NCBI GenBank assembly: GCA_017591395.1
Contig: WEDG01007407.1
Coordinates: 1 to 64,000, forward strand
Origin: Schistocephalus solidus
Lineage: Eukaryota > Platyhelminthes > Cestoda > Diphyllobothriidea > Diphyllobothriidae
Direction: 5' to 3'
DNA length: 64,000 nucleotides
The notes under the pieces were generated by a model, which did not search any database, was not told where the DNA came from, and saw nothing but the letters and a program-made list of their open reading frames with translations. Below, piece after piece: positions 20,661-30,430 of this stretch. The translations under genes and the position numbers were made by a program. Position 1 is the stretch's first letter, and each line of letters begins with the position of its first letter.

Positions 20661-20699
20661 TAGAGTACTTTCGGTCTGAATGGGGTCTTCCCGGCTATA

Positions 20700-21026
20700 A
20701 AATTTACACGCGAAGCTGCAACATGAGATACACTCCCATTCCTAGACGTGAATATGCAAAGACTCAGTGATGGTGGACTCGCAACAAGCGTCCACCGAAA
20801 GGAATCTACTGCGGAAATCGTGCTTAAATATGCTTAACTCCCTTCACCCCCAACCCGGCCCCTCATCGCCTCAAATTCGAAAGCCTTAGTAATCCCGTAG
20901 TAACCTTAATGTTACCACCTATAAATACTGTAAGGTGCGATACAAACTTACCTCCAACGATGAAATCTTGTTTTATTTTAGAACGTCAGGACAATTTAAC
21001 CATGGTTTCCGTGATCGCCTCTTCTT

Positions 21027-21030
<4 letters not shown>
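20700..21030 (+). mobile_element. PLE fragment in opposite orientation, with decayed 3' motif
   Basis: Plus-strand translation gives DTLPFLDVNMQRLSDGGL and then TSVHRKESTAEIV (with a stop upstream), the region just before where PLE-3 begins on the minus strand. The last ~35 bp at about 20800-20838 are an inverted match to about 20640-20672. Near 20956-20995 a degraded hammerhead-like layout (CGATGA ... GAACGTC) precedes the (TA)n. Confidence 0.65.

Positions 21031-21087
<57 letters not shown>
21031..21087. repeat. (TA)n microsatellite
   Basis: About 57 bp of TA repeats between a PLE fragment and the Ty3/gypsy element. Confidence 0.95.
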
Positions 21088-21091
<4 letters not shown>

Positions 21092-21217
21092 GCGACGCAA
21101 TTCTCCACTTAGCGTTAATTTATTTGATACACCTCGGTTCTTAGCAGTTTCGAACCTCGTCTGCACTACAAAATTGGTGACCCCGCTTTTCTATCATTAC
21201 GCACCATATCACTTACT

Positions 21218-22180
21218 ATGAAGGACACTGAGACTAACGCAGACTCTCTTGACGTCCATAGCCTCTCTTTCAAATTGCCCCCATTTACGCCAAGCAACCC
21301 TCGCGTATGGTTTAGGCAGATCGAGGCAGTTTTCTCGACGCGCCGTATCACCAGTGAACGCACGCGTTATTCATACGTAGTGCAATCACTTCCTTTCGAT
21401 GTTGCTGCTGACGTCGAGGACCTCCTTGATCCTATCCCCTGCTGAGGAGCCATACACCCAGTTGAAGGATGCTGTAGTTAATCGTGTGGCCAAGTCGGCT
21501 AACCGAATGCTGCGTGAGCTTTTTCACGCAAGTCGAACTTGGCGATCAAACACCTTCCCAACTTATGCGACACATGCGTTCTTTTGCTTTGCTGGTCGTC
21601 ATATGGATGATGCAATTTTCCGACAGATCTGGCTTGATAAGCTTCCCCTGCCCATGCAGCAGGTATTGGCTATGCTCGACACGAGCACCTCATTAGATAA
21701 ACTAGCCACTCATGCAGACAGAATCATGGAATGCTATCCAAGCGGTACCGCATGTTCTAGTCTTCAACAGACATCGGTGTCCACTTCCAGATCTGATAAT
21801 ATTGACACTCCTGCTCATCAAGGCATTCCAAAGTCAGAACGTGACCCTCCCTATGTGACGTTATCATCGTGCTGTAGTGCCTATCCACGGGCCGCACCAT
21901 CATCTGACCTTTCGCAAGCCTCAAATATCGTGCGTAGCAGTGATTATGAAGATTTAAAGGATACCGTACGCCTTTTATGTACGCCTTTTGTGTTCTATCA
22001 TCAACAATCTTCAGTCAAATAGTCGTAAACCATATCAACGTCGACGGTCCAAATCACGGGAATGGCAGCCACAGACCGTGTGCTGGTATCATCGTACCTA
22101 TGGCGTGAAAGTACGCAAGTGTATTCCGCCGTGCAAATTCCCACAGAAGCCGCAACAGTTAAACGACAACGCCAGCCAGT
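21218..22180 (+). pseudogene. Ty3/gypsy gag
   Basis: The ATG at 21218 gives a gag matrix-like region (FKLPPFTPSNPRVWFRQIEA, the start of the family of gag proteins found in animal gypsy elements). A one-base insertion near 21430 moves it to a frame with LPLPMQQVLAM and a helical tail. A further shift yields a CWYHRTYG ... C..PC knuckle near 22080-22130. It would form the particle and bind RNA if intact. Confidence 0.8.
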
Positions 22181-22858
22181 AATGGCGACGACTGCTGCTG
22201 GCCAACCGCGACCCAGTCGCCTCTTCTACATCACCGATAATTCGAGTGGTCTCCGTTTTCTTGTAGATACCGGTGCTGAGATTAGTGTTATCCCGCCTCC
22301 TAGGCGTCACCACCTCAAGCCTTCGCAGTTCTCATTGCAGGCTGCTAACAACACCGTCATCCACACATTCGGACAACAGTCCCTAACTCTTAACATTGGT
22401 CTAAGGCGATGTTTCCAATGGGTCTTTATCCTAGCCGACGTCCAGTCACCGATTATTGGAGCCGATTTCCTCTCACATTTCAGCCTTTCAGTTGATTTGA
22501 AGCATCGTCGACTGATTGATACTACAACTAGACTTTTCGCCGTCAGTACGGTCACCTCTGAACCTTCGGTTGGCATACACTTGACTATTCAAAGTTCGCC
22601 CTTTGCTGACATTTTGAAGGACTATCCGTCCCTCACTAAGCCTTGTCAGTTTACCGAAAAAGTTCAGCACACAGTTCAGCATCAAATATTTACCACAGGG
22701 CAACCCGTTTATGCCCATCCACGCAGACTTCATCCAGAAAAGCTGCGGGTGGCTAGAAGTGAGTTCGAACACATGCTAAATTTGGGGATTATTCGCCCTT
22801 CTTCCAGTCCATGGGCCTCTCCTCTGCACATGGTCCCCAAGAAATCAGCCGATGATTG
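22062..22858 (+). pseudogene. Ty3/gypsy protease and RT N-terminus
   Basis: The open frame includes the aspartic protease motif FLVDTGAEISVIPP (about 22258-22299) and ADVQSPIIGADFLSHF, then the linker to RT (YAHPRRLHPEKLRVARSEF, IIRPSSSPWASPLHMVPKK). It stops at TGA 22856-22858, just before the GDYRALN motif that continues in another frame. Confidence 0.85.
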
Positions 22859-23859
22859 AGGCCATGTGGGGATTATCGTGCTTTGAACAGAGCAACTGTC
22901 CCCGATCGGTATCCCATTCCTCATATTCACGATTTTTTTCTCACATGTTGGCTGGAAAGACTATTTTTCTCCAAGATCGACCTTGTGAGAGCATATCATC
23001 AAATACCGGTCGCTGAGGAAGACATCCCCAAGACCGCCATCACAACGCCTTTTGGCTTGTTCGAATTTCTCCGCATGCCTTTCGGTTTTGCGTAACGCCG
23101 CCAAAATCCTTTCAGCGGTTTATTGATGAGGTCTTGCGCGGTCTTTCGTTTACCTTTGTCTATATTGATGACATACTCGTCGCAAGTTCTTCGCCAGCGG
23201 AACATGCATCACACTTGCGTCAAGTGTTTGATCGTTTCCAGCAACATGGTTTGCAATTAAACGTCAACAAATGTCTTTTTGGTGTTCCTTCTCTTGATTT
23301 CCTTGGTCATCACGTCGATCAGCATGGAATCACACCACTTTCAGAGAAGGTGCAAAACGTTTTATCGTTTCCGTCTCCGAAGACCCTCACACAACTGCGA
23401 CGTTTCATTGGACTTGTCAATTATTACCGACGTTTCATTCCCAACTGTGCGACAATACTGGCTCCATTGACTGATCTTTTGAAGTCGAAAGGCAAGCCGA
23501 TTGAACTTTCACCGGCAGCTCACTCAGCTTTTGAGGCAGCCAAGAAGGCACTCGCTGATGCGACTATGCTGCACCACCTCAACTCTGACGCTTCTACGCA
23601 GTTGATTTTGACCACTGACGCTTCCAACAGTGCTGTCGGCGCAGTCTTACATCAACAGGTGAATAACCAGTTGCAGCCATTGGCTTTCTTTTCACAGAAG
23701 CTACAACCGGCGCAGACTCGCTACAGTACTTTCTCTCGCGAGCTCCTGGCTATATACCTGGCTATTCGTCATTTTCGCCACCTATTAGAGGGAAGAGATT
23801 TTCGGGTTCATACCGACCACAAAACCTCTTACTTACGCCCTCAAGGCCAAACGAGATAG
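22856..23859 (+). pseudogene. Ty3/gypsy reverse transcriptase and RNase H
   Basis: 22856-23095 carries [20 protein letters not shown] and [15 protein letters not shown]. After a shift, 23134-23859 carries the catalytic FVYIDDILVA (YIDD), then LNVNKCLFG, FLGHHVDQHGI, and the RNase H start (TTDASNSAVGAVLHQ, FFSQKLQPAQTRYSTFSREL). The RNase H end is broken at DHK. Two frames are required. Confidence 0.9.
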
Positions 23860-23875
23860 GTACTCGCCCAGAGAA

Positions 23876-25258
23876 GTGCGTCACCTTGACTTTATTTCGC
23901 AGTTTACTGCTGATATCCGCTACGTCCGAGGCAGCGACAATGTCGTTGCTGATGCATTATCGAGACCGGACATCAACACCTTGTCCTCCAAATTCGACCT
24001 GGCGAAGCTTGCAGACCTCCAACTAGAAGACGAGTCCATTACTGATCTTCGTAAATCTAGTACTCTGCAGCTTCGAGATGCACCACTTCCAGCATCACCA
24101 GGTACGATTTTATGCAACTGGTCCACAGGCACCCCCAGACCTGTTGTTCCACTATTCTACCGTAAGGTAGTGTTTAACCATTTTCACTCTCTGTCGCATC
24201 CTGGCATCCGCGCCTGTCGCAAACTTATTGCTGCTCGCTTTGTCTGGCCAAAGATGAACTCCGACATCGCCCCTTTGGACTAGGCAATGTTTCGCGTGCC
24301 AGAAAAACAAAGTTCATCGCCATACCTTTTCCCCTCCAAGCACATTTGCTGTTCCGGACGTTCGATTCCATCACGTTCACTTAGACTTAGTTGGGCCGTT
24401 ACCACCTTCACGTGGGTACACACATATTTTCACAGCAGTCGACCGTTTCACACGATGGCCAATTGCAATTCCGATATCGGATACCTCGGCAGAAAATATT
24501 GCCATGGTCTTCCTGCATCACTGGATTGCCGATTTTGGTGTGCCAGCCACCATTACCACTGACCGCGGAAGCCAGTTTCAATGTAGTCTCTTCCGTGAGT
24601 TCACTAAACTTCTCGGGTGTGCGCACATCACGACAACGGCATATCACCCTGCTTCTAACGGCCTCGTGGAACGACTGCATCGTCAACTTAAGACAGCACT
24701 GATGTCTCACTCAGACACAACTGCATGGAGTGACAACTTACCCTCGTCCTTTTGGGTATTCGATCAGCTGTCAAAGAGGACATTCAGTGTACTACGGCAG
24801 AACTTGTATACGGTACACCTCTCCGCCTTCCCGGCGAATTTGTGCAGCCTCTCACCGTAGACACTAGCTTGTCGAATGCTTTCGTTCAACAATTGAAACA
24901 GCGCATGGCTCAATTGCGTCCAACTCCCACTCGCCTGACATCCAAACGCGTTTTTGTGCAAGACGACCTTAAATCTGCTCCATTCGTCTTCGTCCGGCAC
25001 GACGCAGTTCGCAAGCCTCTTTGTTCCCCTTATGATGGCCCATACAAGGTGCTTCAACGGATGGACAAGTATTACGTCATACAGAAAGCTGACAAGACTG
25101 ACACAGTCTCCATCGACAGACTCAAGCCAGCTTATCTTGAGTGCGTCCCGTCAGTTGCCGTTTCTCGACGTGCTGGTATACAGAAAGGGCGATGGAAAAC
25201 TCAAAACGACGGTTTACAGGAAGGCGACGAATACCTCTCGCATTCTGAGTTATTTTAG
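23876..25258 (+). pseudogene. Ty3/gypsy integrase
   Basis: 23876-24283 carries the RNase H tail (GSDNVVADALSRPD) and the integrase zinc-binding start (FNHFHSLSHPGIRACRKLI). The DDE core is spread over frames: HLDLVGPLPPSRGYTHIF near 24375-24430, TTDRGSQFQCSLF near 24560, and NGLVERLHRQLK near 24660. The C-terminal part (24752-25145) ends with SPYDGPYKVLQRMDKYYVI and SIDRLKPAYLE. The reading after about 25145 belongs to the PLE. Confidence 0.85.
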
Positions 25259-25955
25259 CAACCACCCCCTCTCGCACAAACGCAGCTGTGTGAGAACACT
25301 GTACTGTCGAGCGGAAACCCATTGCACCGAACCAGCCGACAAGAAGGCCGAGGTACAGTTTCTGTGGAAACTCTTCACGGTCAACGGATATCCTGGGAAT
25401 TTTGTTGAGAAATGCAGGCGAGAGGCCAAGAGAATAAATCCGAAGGGGCAGCCAAAACCGAAGTACTGGCGTGCAATACCTTACATAACTGGTGTTTCCG
25501 AAGAATTTGCTAGACTAGTGAGTGAATTTGGGATTGGCGTGGCTCACAGACCGGAAGCGACAATCCGCCGGCAACTCATGCAACCTAAAGACCCAATCCC
25601 CCTCAACCAAAATTCCGGCGTCATTTACCGGATAGACTGCCGTTGTGTTCGAGCAAATTATGTTGGCGAAACCGGCAAACGGGTTTGCACGAGAATGCAC
25701 GAGCACGAGCTCGCTGTGAGAAGGAAGGATAAACTCTCCTTGGTAGCCGCTCACGCATCCTCGCCAGAGCACGACTTTGACTTTGGCAGCGTAAGAATAT
25801 TGGGCCAGTCAGACGACCGAATTTCACGCCTGCTGCAGGAATCGTGGCACTCGACCGCGGAATCGATCAATAGACATATCGATCTGCCAGCTGCAGATCA
25901 GGCCCTGCGCGAACAAATCAATGGCACTGATGAAGGTCATACTCGGCAGAGGTGA
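24954..25955 (+). pseudogene. Chimeric ORF: gypsy tail (wrong frame) fused to PLE-4 endonuclease
   Basis: A 333-codon uninterrupted frame. The first ~65 residues read the gypsy integrase tail out of frame. From residue ~66 (RQLPFLDVLVYRKG) it is PLE: HKRSCVRTLY, YWRAIPYITGVSEEFARL, then an intact GIY-YIG nuclease (VIYRIDC ... YVGETGKRVCTRMHEHELA) and an ESWHS..SINRHIDLP tail. It is the longest PLE endonuclease reading frame in the window. RT catalytic motifs are absent, so it could not be autonomous. Confidence 0.8.
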
Positions 25956-26111
25956 GTTAAATGAGCAGTGAGCTGTACATTCTTTTATTCCTTGACGATT
26001 GGCTCGCGTGAGAGTTCGAAACGTCGGATGAATAAAATTCTGGTCCCAGAGAACGCCTTCCCGTTTTTCTTCTATACAATTACCCGGGCCTCGCATATTC
26101 TCGAACATTCG

Positions 26112-26115
<4 letters not shown>
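25146..26115 (+). mobile_element. Penelope-like element PLE-4, 5'-truncated, inserted in the gypsy element
   Basis: PLE coding begins at QLPFLDVLVYRKG directly after the gypsy RLKPAYLE stretch, at nearly the same protein position where PLE-1's open segment begins. It continues through the GIY-YIG domain and a 3' segment with a hammerhead-like layout (25985-26035) to a (TA)n. A 5'-truncated insertion is the simplest reading. Confidence 0.85.
25985..26035 (+). ncRNA. Hammerhead-like motif at PLE-4 3' end (core mutated)
   Basis: TTTTATTC...C precedes TTGACGA at the CTGATGA position. Then come a poor stem II, GAAAC (26018-26022), GTC (26023-26025) and GGAT, followed by GAATAAAA, which pairs perfectly with TTTTATTC as an outer stem I. 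Two core substitutions make activity doubtful; the long conserved stem I argues the layout is real. Confidence 0.5.

Positions 26116-26174
<59 letters not shown>
26116..26174. repeat. (TA)n microsatellite
   Basis: About 59 bp of TA repeats at the shared border of PLE-4 (plus) and PLE-5 (minus). Confidence 0.95.
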
Positions 26175-26177
<3 letters not shown>

Positions 26178-26256
26178 GCTGAGGTAGTATGCATTCCGGG
26201 AAGATAATGAAGAAAGCAGGTTCATCGGAAAATCGAGTTTTACTCGTGAATTTTAA

Positions 26257-26390
26257 AGCAGGTTGCACCGGCCCGTTGTCAGATGAAACGAAAAGTGGGA
26301 GTTAGGATTATCACACTAGAGAGCTTGGTGAGGGCAGACAGACAGACGTCCGTGTAAGGGGGACGGGAAACGTGTTACGATGAATGCCGC
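26257..26390 (+). repeat. Left inverted repeat of PLE-5
   Basis: It shares GCAGGTTGCAC.GGCCC.TT, GAGTTAGGATTATCACACTA, GGCAGACAGACAGACGTCCG and GAAACGTGTTACGAT with the reverse complement of 28635-28765, at about 85-90% identity by eye. Confidence 0.8.
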
Positions 26391-26503
26391 GAGTGATGGG
26401 AGATGTTAAAGTCCCGATTATTGTTCACGCGTCGATTGGGGGGGGGAGGGATACCGCATCCGTGGATTTCCACTTGGTCAAACATGAATAAGCTATTGTA
26501 GGT

Positions 26504-26989
26504 TTAAGGTCGACGCGAGTCAGTGAGACGTGCATGTAGACCTTCGTAATGCGCATCCAGATCGACATGGCAGTTGATGCTGTTTGTGTTGGAGTGACAA
26601 GCTTCGAGGAATTCTCGTGCCTTCTTGGTGTTAGCCATGGCGACCACTTCGGTTGCGTCCCAATTGAAGTGGCGGTCACAGTTTACGGCGTGCGCAAACA
26701 CAAGGGACAAGGGATCGCGTCGGTGGATGGCCAGTTTATGTTCGTTTATTCGGATCCCAAGTTGTCGACCCGTATGGCCTACGTAAGCGCTAGGGAAATT
26801 TGCACACGGAATGCGGTAAATTACATTCGTTTGCTGCTCTTTTACTGTGGGGTCTTTAACTCGGGATAGTGCTGTGCGCAGGGAAGACGCCGGCTTGTGA
26901 GCGATGGAGATGCCAAACCGATTTGCTTGTCTTGCGATCGCTTTGAAAATTCCCTGCACGTAGGGTAGACAGTAGAATTTCCGTGACAC
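26504..26989 (-). pseudogene. PLE-5 GIY-YIG endonuclease
   Basis: The 161-residue open segment starts with KFYCLPYVQGIFKAIARQA and contains the nuclease core NVIYRIPCANFPSAYVGHTG ... RINEHKLA, followed by a DP(L)SLVFAHAVNCDRHFNW tail. It is the same subfamily as PLE-3. It continues the RT of 27216-27704 only across frameshifts. Confidence 0.85.
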
Positions 26990-27215
26990 TGTTTCTCCAT
27001 TAGACTCGACGTTTTTTGGTCGTCTCTAGCGTCTGAGGCAGTTTTTCACAAAGCTGACCGGGTATCCATTGAGTCGGAATAAGCGATACAAGTAAGCAAT
27101 TTCCTTCTTAAGAAGGTCGTCCCTGCTACAGTAGCGAAAAGCCTGGTGCAAAGGTGTTCGGACGCAAATCATATTGTGGTTCCCTGGATGGTTGCTCTCA
27201 TAGTTAAGTATGATT

Positions 27216-27704
27216 TCAGCATTTGAGCCTTTTGCGGTGCAAGCTCTTCGTCAGGCCACCATTCTCCAGTTTTCGAATACTCACGTCTAGAAACGAGAGA
27301 ATATTTCCCGTTGCCTCTTCGTGATTAAATTGGATAGTTGGGAAAATGTTATTCAGACTCTGGCGCAGCTGTTCAACCTCGCAGGTTTTCATGATAACAA
27401 AGGTACCATCTACATATCGGAGCCACAGTTTTGGCTTGAAAGTTCGCATTAAATCCTCCTCTTATTGTTGCAATACGAGTTCCACGAGTAGACCCGATAT
27501 ACGCGAGCCCATTGGAGTGCTCTTAACCTGTTGATAATATTTCCCATCGAATTGACAAAAGTTCTTTAGATAGAGTTTAAGCACATCTAGAACGTGTTGC
27601 AATGGAATATCAACAGGATTGTCTTGTAGGCTTCGAGCTACACTCTCAATTACCAGGTCATGTGGTATTGAGGAAAATAAGGCAACTACATCAAATGATC
27701 GCAT
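27216..27704 (-). pseudogene. PLE-5 reverse transcriptase core
   Basis: 27462-27704 encodes FDVVALFSSIPHDLVIESVA (the first catalytic aspartate region) and QQVKSTPMGSRISGLLVEL. 27216-27449, in another frame, encodes LWLRYVDGTFVIM. The catalytic box reads YVDG where YVDD is expected: a missing second aspartate, which would abolish polymerase activity. Confidence 0.85.
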
Positions 27705-27921
27705 GCATTCATCAGGATTTACGTTGACGCCTTGGATCTCCTGAAGGAAGGCCTGGAAATTTTTGACGCTATATTGCGATCCATTAGTCAGATGCTTCAG
27801 ATACCTGTATGAACATTTGACAAGGTTGTACGTGGGTGATCCAATGAGTGGGACTATGATTCTTAGTGGTGCGAATCATAAATTTGGAATCATCAGGCCT
27901 TATTAACTTCAGTCAGGTGAG

Positions 27922-28269
27922 CTAATTCACTTTCTTCTTCAGGGCTGCGGTCTGCTTTTTTGTTGGGTCTGCAACGAGTGATGTGTAGGCGTCTTGGTCA
28001 TTTAAGAGTTGATATGCTATGTTGATGTAATCAAACTTTTGCATAATGACAGTCGCACCACCTTTGTCAGCCGGCGCAATAACTATGCTGTCATCCGTCT
28101 TCAGAGACCATAATCCTTTTTCTTCGTCGATCGATAACACTTGGCGGTGTTTCCTTTGCCGGTGGAGGCCAGTGGCGCAGCTGCGTATGTTTGTGCGCGT
28201 GGCTTCAGAGACAGCAGGGATCAGTAGCACAGATTCGAGGCTCGCGAGGAAGTTTTGTAGGTGCGGCAT
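27922..28269 (-). pseudogene. PLE-5 RT N-terminal region
   Basis: It encodes LQNFLASLESVLLIPAV and then DDSIVIAPADKGGATVIMQ, the conserved PADKG block also seen in the PLE-2 fold-back head. The C-terminal end of this segment is followed by a frameshifted region at about 27740-27920. Confidence 0.8.
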
Positions 28270-28634
28270 GGGGATGGCTGAATTTTATTCCTTTAGATAG
28301 TATGCTAATTTCAGTGGGTGTGAGACTCTTCTTCGGGAGGTTTACAACTCGCGTAGACATGTTGTTCTCGCTGGTATGACGGAGAAGGGATTGCAGCTTC
28401 ATCTGAAGTTCGATCCGTTTCTTTACTCTGGCTTCTCTATGGTGGTGTTATTTATTCGTTGTTGCACATCTCCATGTACAACTTCAGGTAGTAAGGAAAA
28501 GCACCGGCTTCTAAGATCGGATATTGTTGCTTCAAATCTGTCAAGACGATGGTGGACATCAGATATAATGGCTATCAGAACCTGAAATCCATACTTTCGG
28601 GCAAGTAGCTTTTCGGTATCATGTCTGGATATTT

Positions 28635-28765
28635 ATCGTAACACGTTTCTCGTCCCCCTTCCCACGGACGTCTGTCTGTCTGCCCCCCACCGAGCTCTCT
28701 AGTGTGATAATCCTAACTCTCACTTTTAATTTCGTTTGACAATGGGCCAGTGCAACCTGCTTGAA
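28635..28765 (+). repeat. Right inverted repeat of PLE-5
   Basis: Reverse complement of 26257-26390, reading ACACGTTTC, ACGGACGTCTGTCTGTCTG, TAGTGTGATAATCCTAACTC and GTGCAACCTGCTT. It is adjacent to the short (TA)n at 28767-28781. Confidence 0.8.
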
Positions 28766-28766
28766 T

Positions 28767-28942
28767 ATATATATATATATGAGGCCTATCTCATGGAAAG
28801 TGCCGCAATTTCTGAAAGAGATCCAATCACCCGCAAACCTGCACCAACGACTTGACTACGCTCTAAATTAATAATGAACAACTTAACGCGAATCTAAAAT
28901 ATGAAAGAAATATTAAAATACACGAAGGCGCAGTCATCAATA

Positions 28943-29009
<67 letters not shown>
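28767..29009. repeat. (TA)n tracts flanking a short unrecognised spacer
   Basis: A 15-bp TA run at 28767-28781 and a ~65-bp run at about 28945-29009. The ~160-bp spacer in between has no recognised content. Confidence 0.85.
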
Positions 29010-29012
<3 letters not shown>

Positions 29013-29940
29013 GAAGCAAAGATGCGAGTCTCCGGACATAAATGAGAAAAAGAGACGATCTCAGGGACCATAGGTGTATTTTCCTGACGTTTCAAAAGCA
29101 GATAAGCTTCCATCGTCGGCGGTGACTATCGTTCTGCATCTCACAGCTTTTATAGTTGGTGAAAGTCATTTTCAACACAGCGTTGATTGTACGGGTTTAC
29201 CTAAACAGTGTAAACTCTAGGGAGGACGGGGTGGGGAGTCCTTAATTGGTTTTGTCGCTCCTCGCACGCATACACACAGGGAACATCTCTGTGGTCACCG
29301 GGGCTTAGGGGGAAGGTAGGAGGGTAATTGCTGTCAGTTGGCATGTCTCTCGTCGAGGGGTGGCGTTTGAAAGTTGGCGGCCCTCGCCCGCGTCCGCATT
29401 GACTTTACTTTGCACCCTGGGTTGCTAGTCCTGTTTGTGTCCTTCTGACTGCATTTCTCCTGGTCTATCGGAGAAGTGGTGTATGCGGCAGTATTGATGG
29501 CTACACCTTCGTCGGACATGGATTGTGTCATCTTTACGTGCGTGCCCGTCCTAGATTCTCCCATGATTGGATTTAAGTTTGGCCTAATTTCGTGCTTGCT
29601 GTTACTTTCGATGAGCTGCTCCTGGAGGGCTTGGTAGGCTACCGGAAGGGCGACACAACGGTTGATTTAGGTAGTCTCCATGTGCTAGGCATCGATTGTT
29701 GCCCTGGTTACTCGGTCATTCCCTCGACCCAGTATTTCGGCGTTCTGGAAGGCGAACGTCTGCCCAGAGTCTGCGCAGTGTTCCGCCACCAGGTACAATG
29801 GGTCCATTCTCCTCACTGCCCCCACTGGCTCGGTAACACGGGTCTGCAATCGCTTCCTTGTTTCTCTGTTTTTAGAAAGATTTAAGGAAACACTGGGCGT
29901 TCTTGTACTGCAACTTTCAGCCGCACACGCCACCATATCT
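29010..29940 (-). mobile_element. Penelope-like element PLE-6, 3' end only
   Basis: The minus-strand segment 29685-29936 encodes the post-catalytic part of a PLE endonuclease (RKRLQTRVTEPVGAVRRMDP, LVAEHCADSGQTFAFQNAEI, GRGNDRVTR). Further C-terminal sequence lies at 29334-29564. A hammerhead-like motif lies at 29075-29130 and a (TA)n follows. The 5' part of the element is missing. Confidence 0.75.
29075..29130 (-). ncRNA. Hammerhead-like motif at PLE-6 3' end (core mutated)
   Basis: On the minus strand CCGACGA stands at the CTGATGA position, followed by a six-pair stem II (GGAAGC/GCTTTT), GAAAC and GTC. Two substitutions in the core; stem I is weak. Confidence 0.45.
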
Positions 29941-30250
29941 CCTCCCTGAAGATATAGGTTGTCATCAGGTTGGATTGGTTATCGTCCAACTTAGAATTCA
30001 CCAGTCATGTTTCAGCGAGAATATCGACTTCTGTTTCTTCGAAACAAACTCTTACTTCATATATTTTTCGCGACAGATTGTGCAGATGAATATACACGGC
30101 AAGCAGTTAACAAAGAATTCTCTTTTAAATGTCATTTGCAACTTCTTGTTAAGTTTGTATTTTTCTGCCCTCTACACACAATGTAAATGACGAATGCTTG
30201 CACCGGCCTGAAAGATCACTGTTAACGGATGATTCCACATGAACATTTGC
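29941..30250. other. Intergenic stretch, nothing recognised
   Basis: AT-rich sequence with short ORFs only. Confidence 0.4.
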
Positions 30251-30319
30251 CTATTCCGCATTTTCAATAGAAGCGAAAAGGCGAGTTCCAGAATGCAGAA
30301 GAAGAAAAAAAAGAAAAAA

Positions 30320-30351
<32 letters not shown>

Positions 30352-30430
30352 ATGCGATCGCTGGAACAAAAATCTTATTGGCCTGACGTTTCCGATTTTC
30401 AGTCGAACCCACCCTCGGATTTAATCCCAG
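30251..30430 (-). mobile_element. PLE 3'-end relic with purine-rich tract
   Basis: The GACGTTTC signature (30385-30392) and its surroundings match the 3' segments of the other PLEs: TAGAAGCGAAAAGGCGAGTT before it and a CCTGACGTTTCCGA context. An A-rich/(GAA)n tract (about 30298-30352) is inserted. The CTGATGA position is not conserved. Confidence 0.5.

Larger units (their letters stand above)
21088..25145 (+). mobile_element. Ty3/gypsy LTR retrotransposon, 5' LTR remnant to integrase, decayed
   Basis: The order gag - protease - RT - RNase H - integrase is characteristic of Ty3/gypsy. A short LTR remnant (21088-about 21170) ends before TTGGTGACCCCGC, a likely primer-binding site. No 3' LTR is present: the element is cut at about 25145, where a PLE begins. 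At least five frameshifts or stops (near 21430, 22020, 22856, 23095, 23845 and 24280) show that it is dead. Confidence 0.9.
26250..28766 (-). mobile_element. Penelope-like element PLE-5 between long inverted repeats
   Basis: The most nearly complete PLE in the window. On the minus strand it reads RT N-terminus (27922-28269), RT core (27216-27704) and GIY-YIG endonuclease (26504-26989). It is bounded by ~130-bp inverted repeats at about 26257-26390 and 28635-28765, each with a (TA)n on its outer side. Frameshifts remain between the coding segments. Confidence 0.85.

Noticed and set aside
26374..26400. Hammerhead core in the PLE-5 inverted repeat (GAAACGTG...CGATGA)
   Set aside because: The elements are in the wrong order and spacing for a hammerhead on either strand.
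26257..28765. DNA transposon with TIRs and transposase
   Set aside because: The long inverted repeats suggested it, but the enclosed coding sequence is PLE RT plus GIY-YIG endonuclease, not a transposase.
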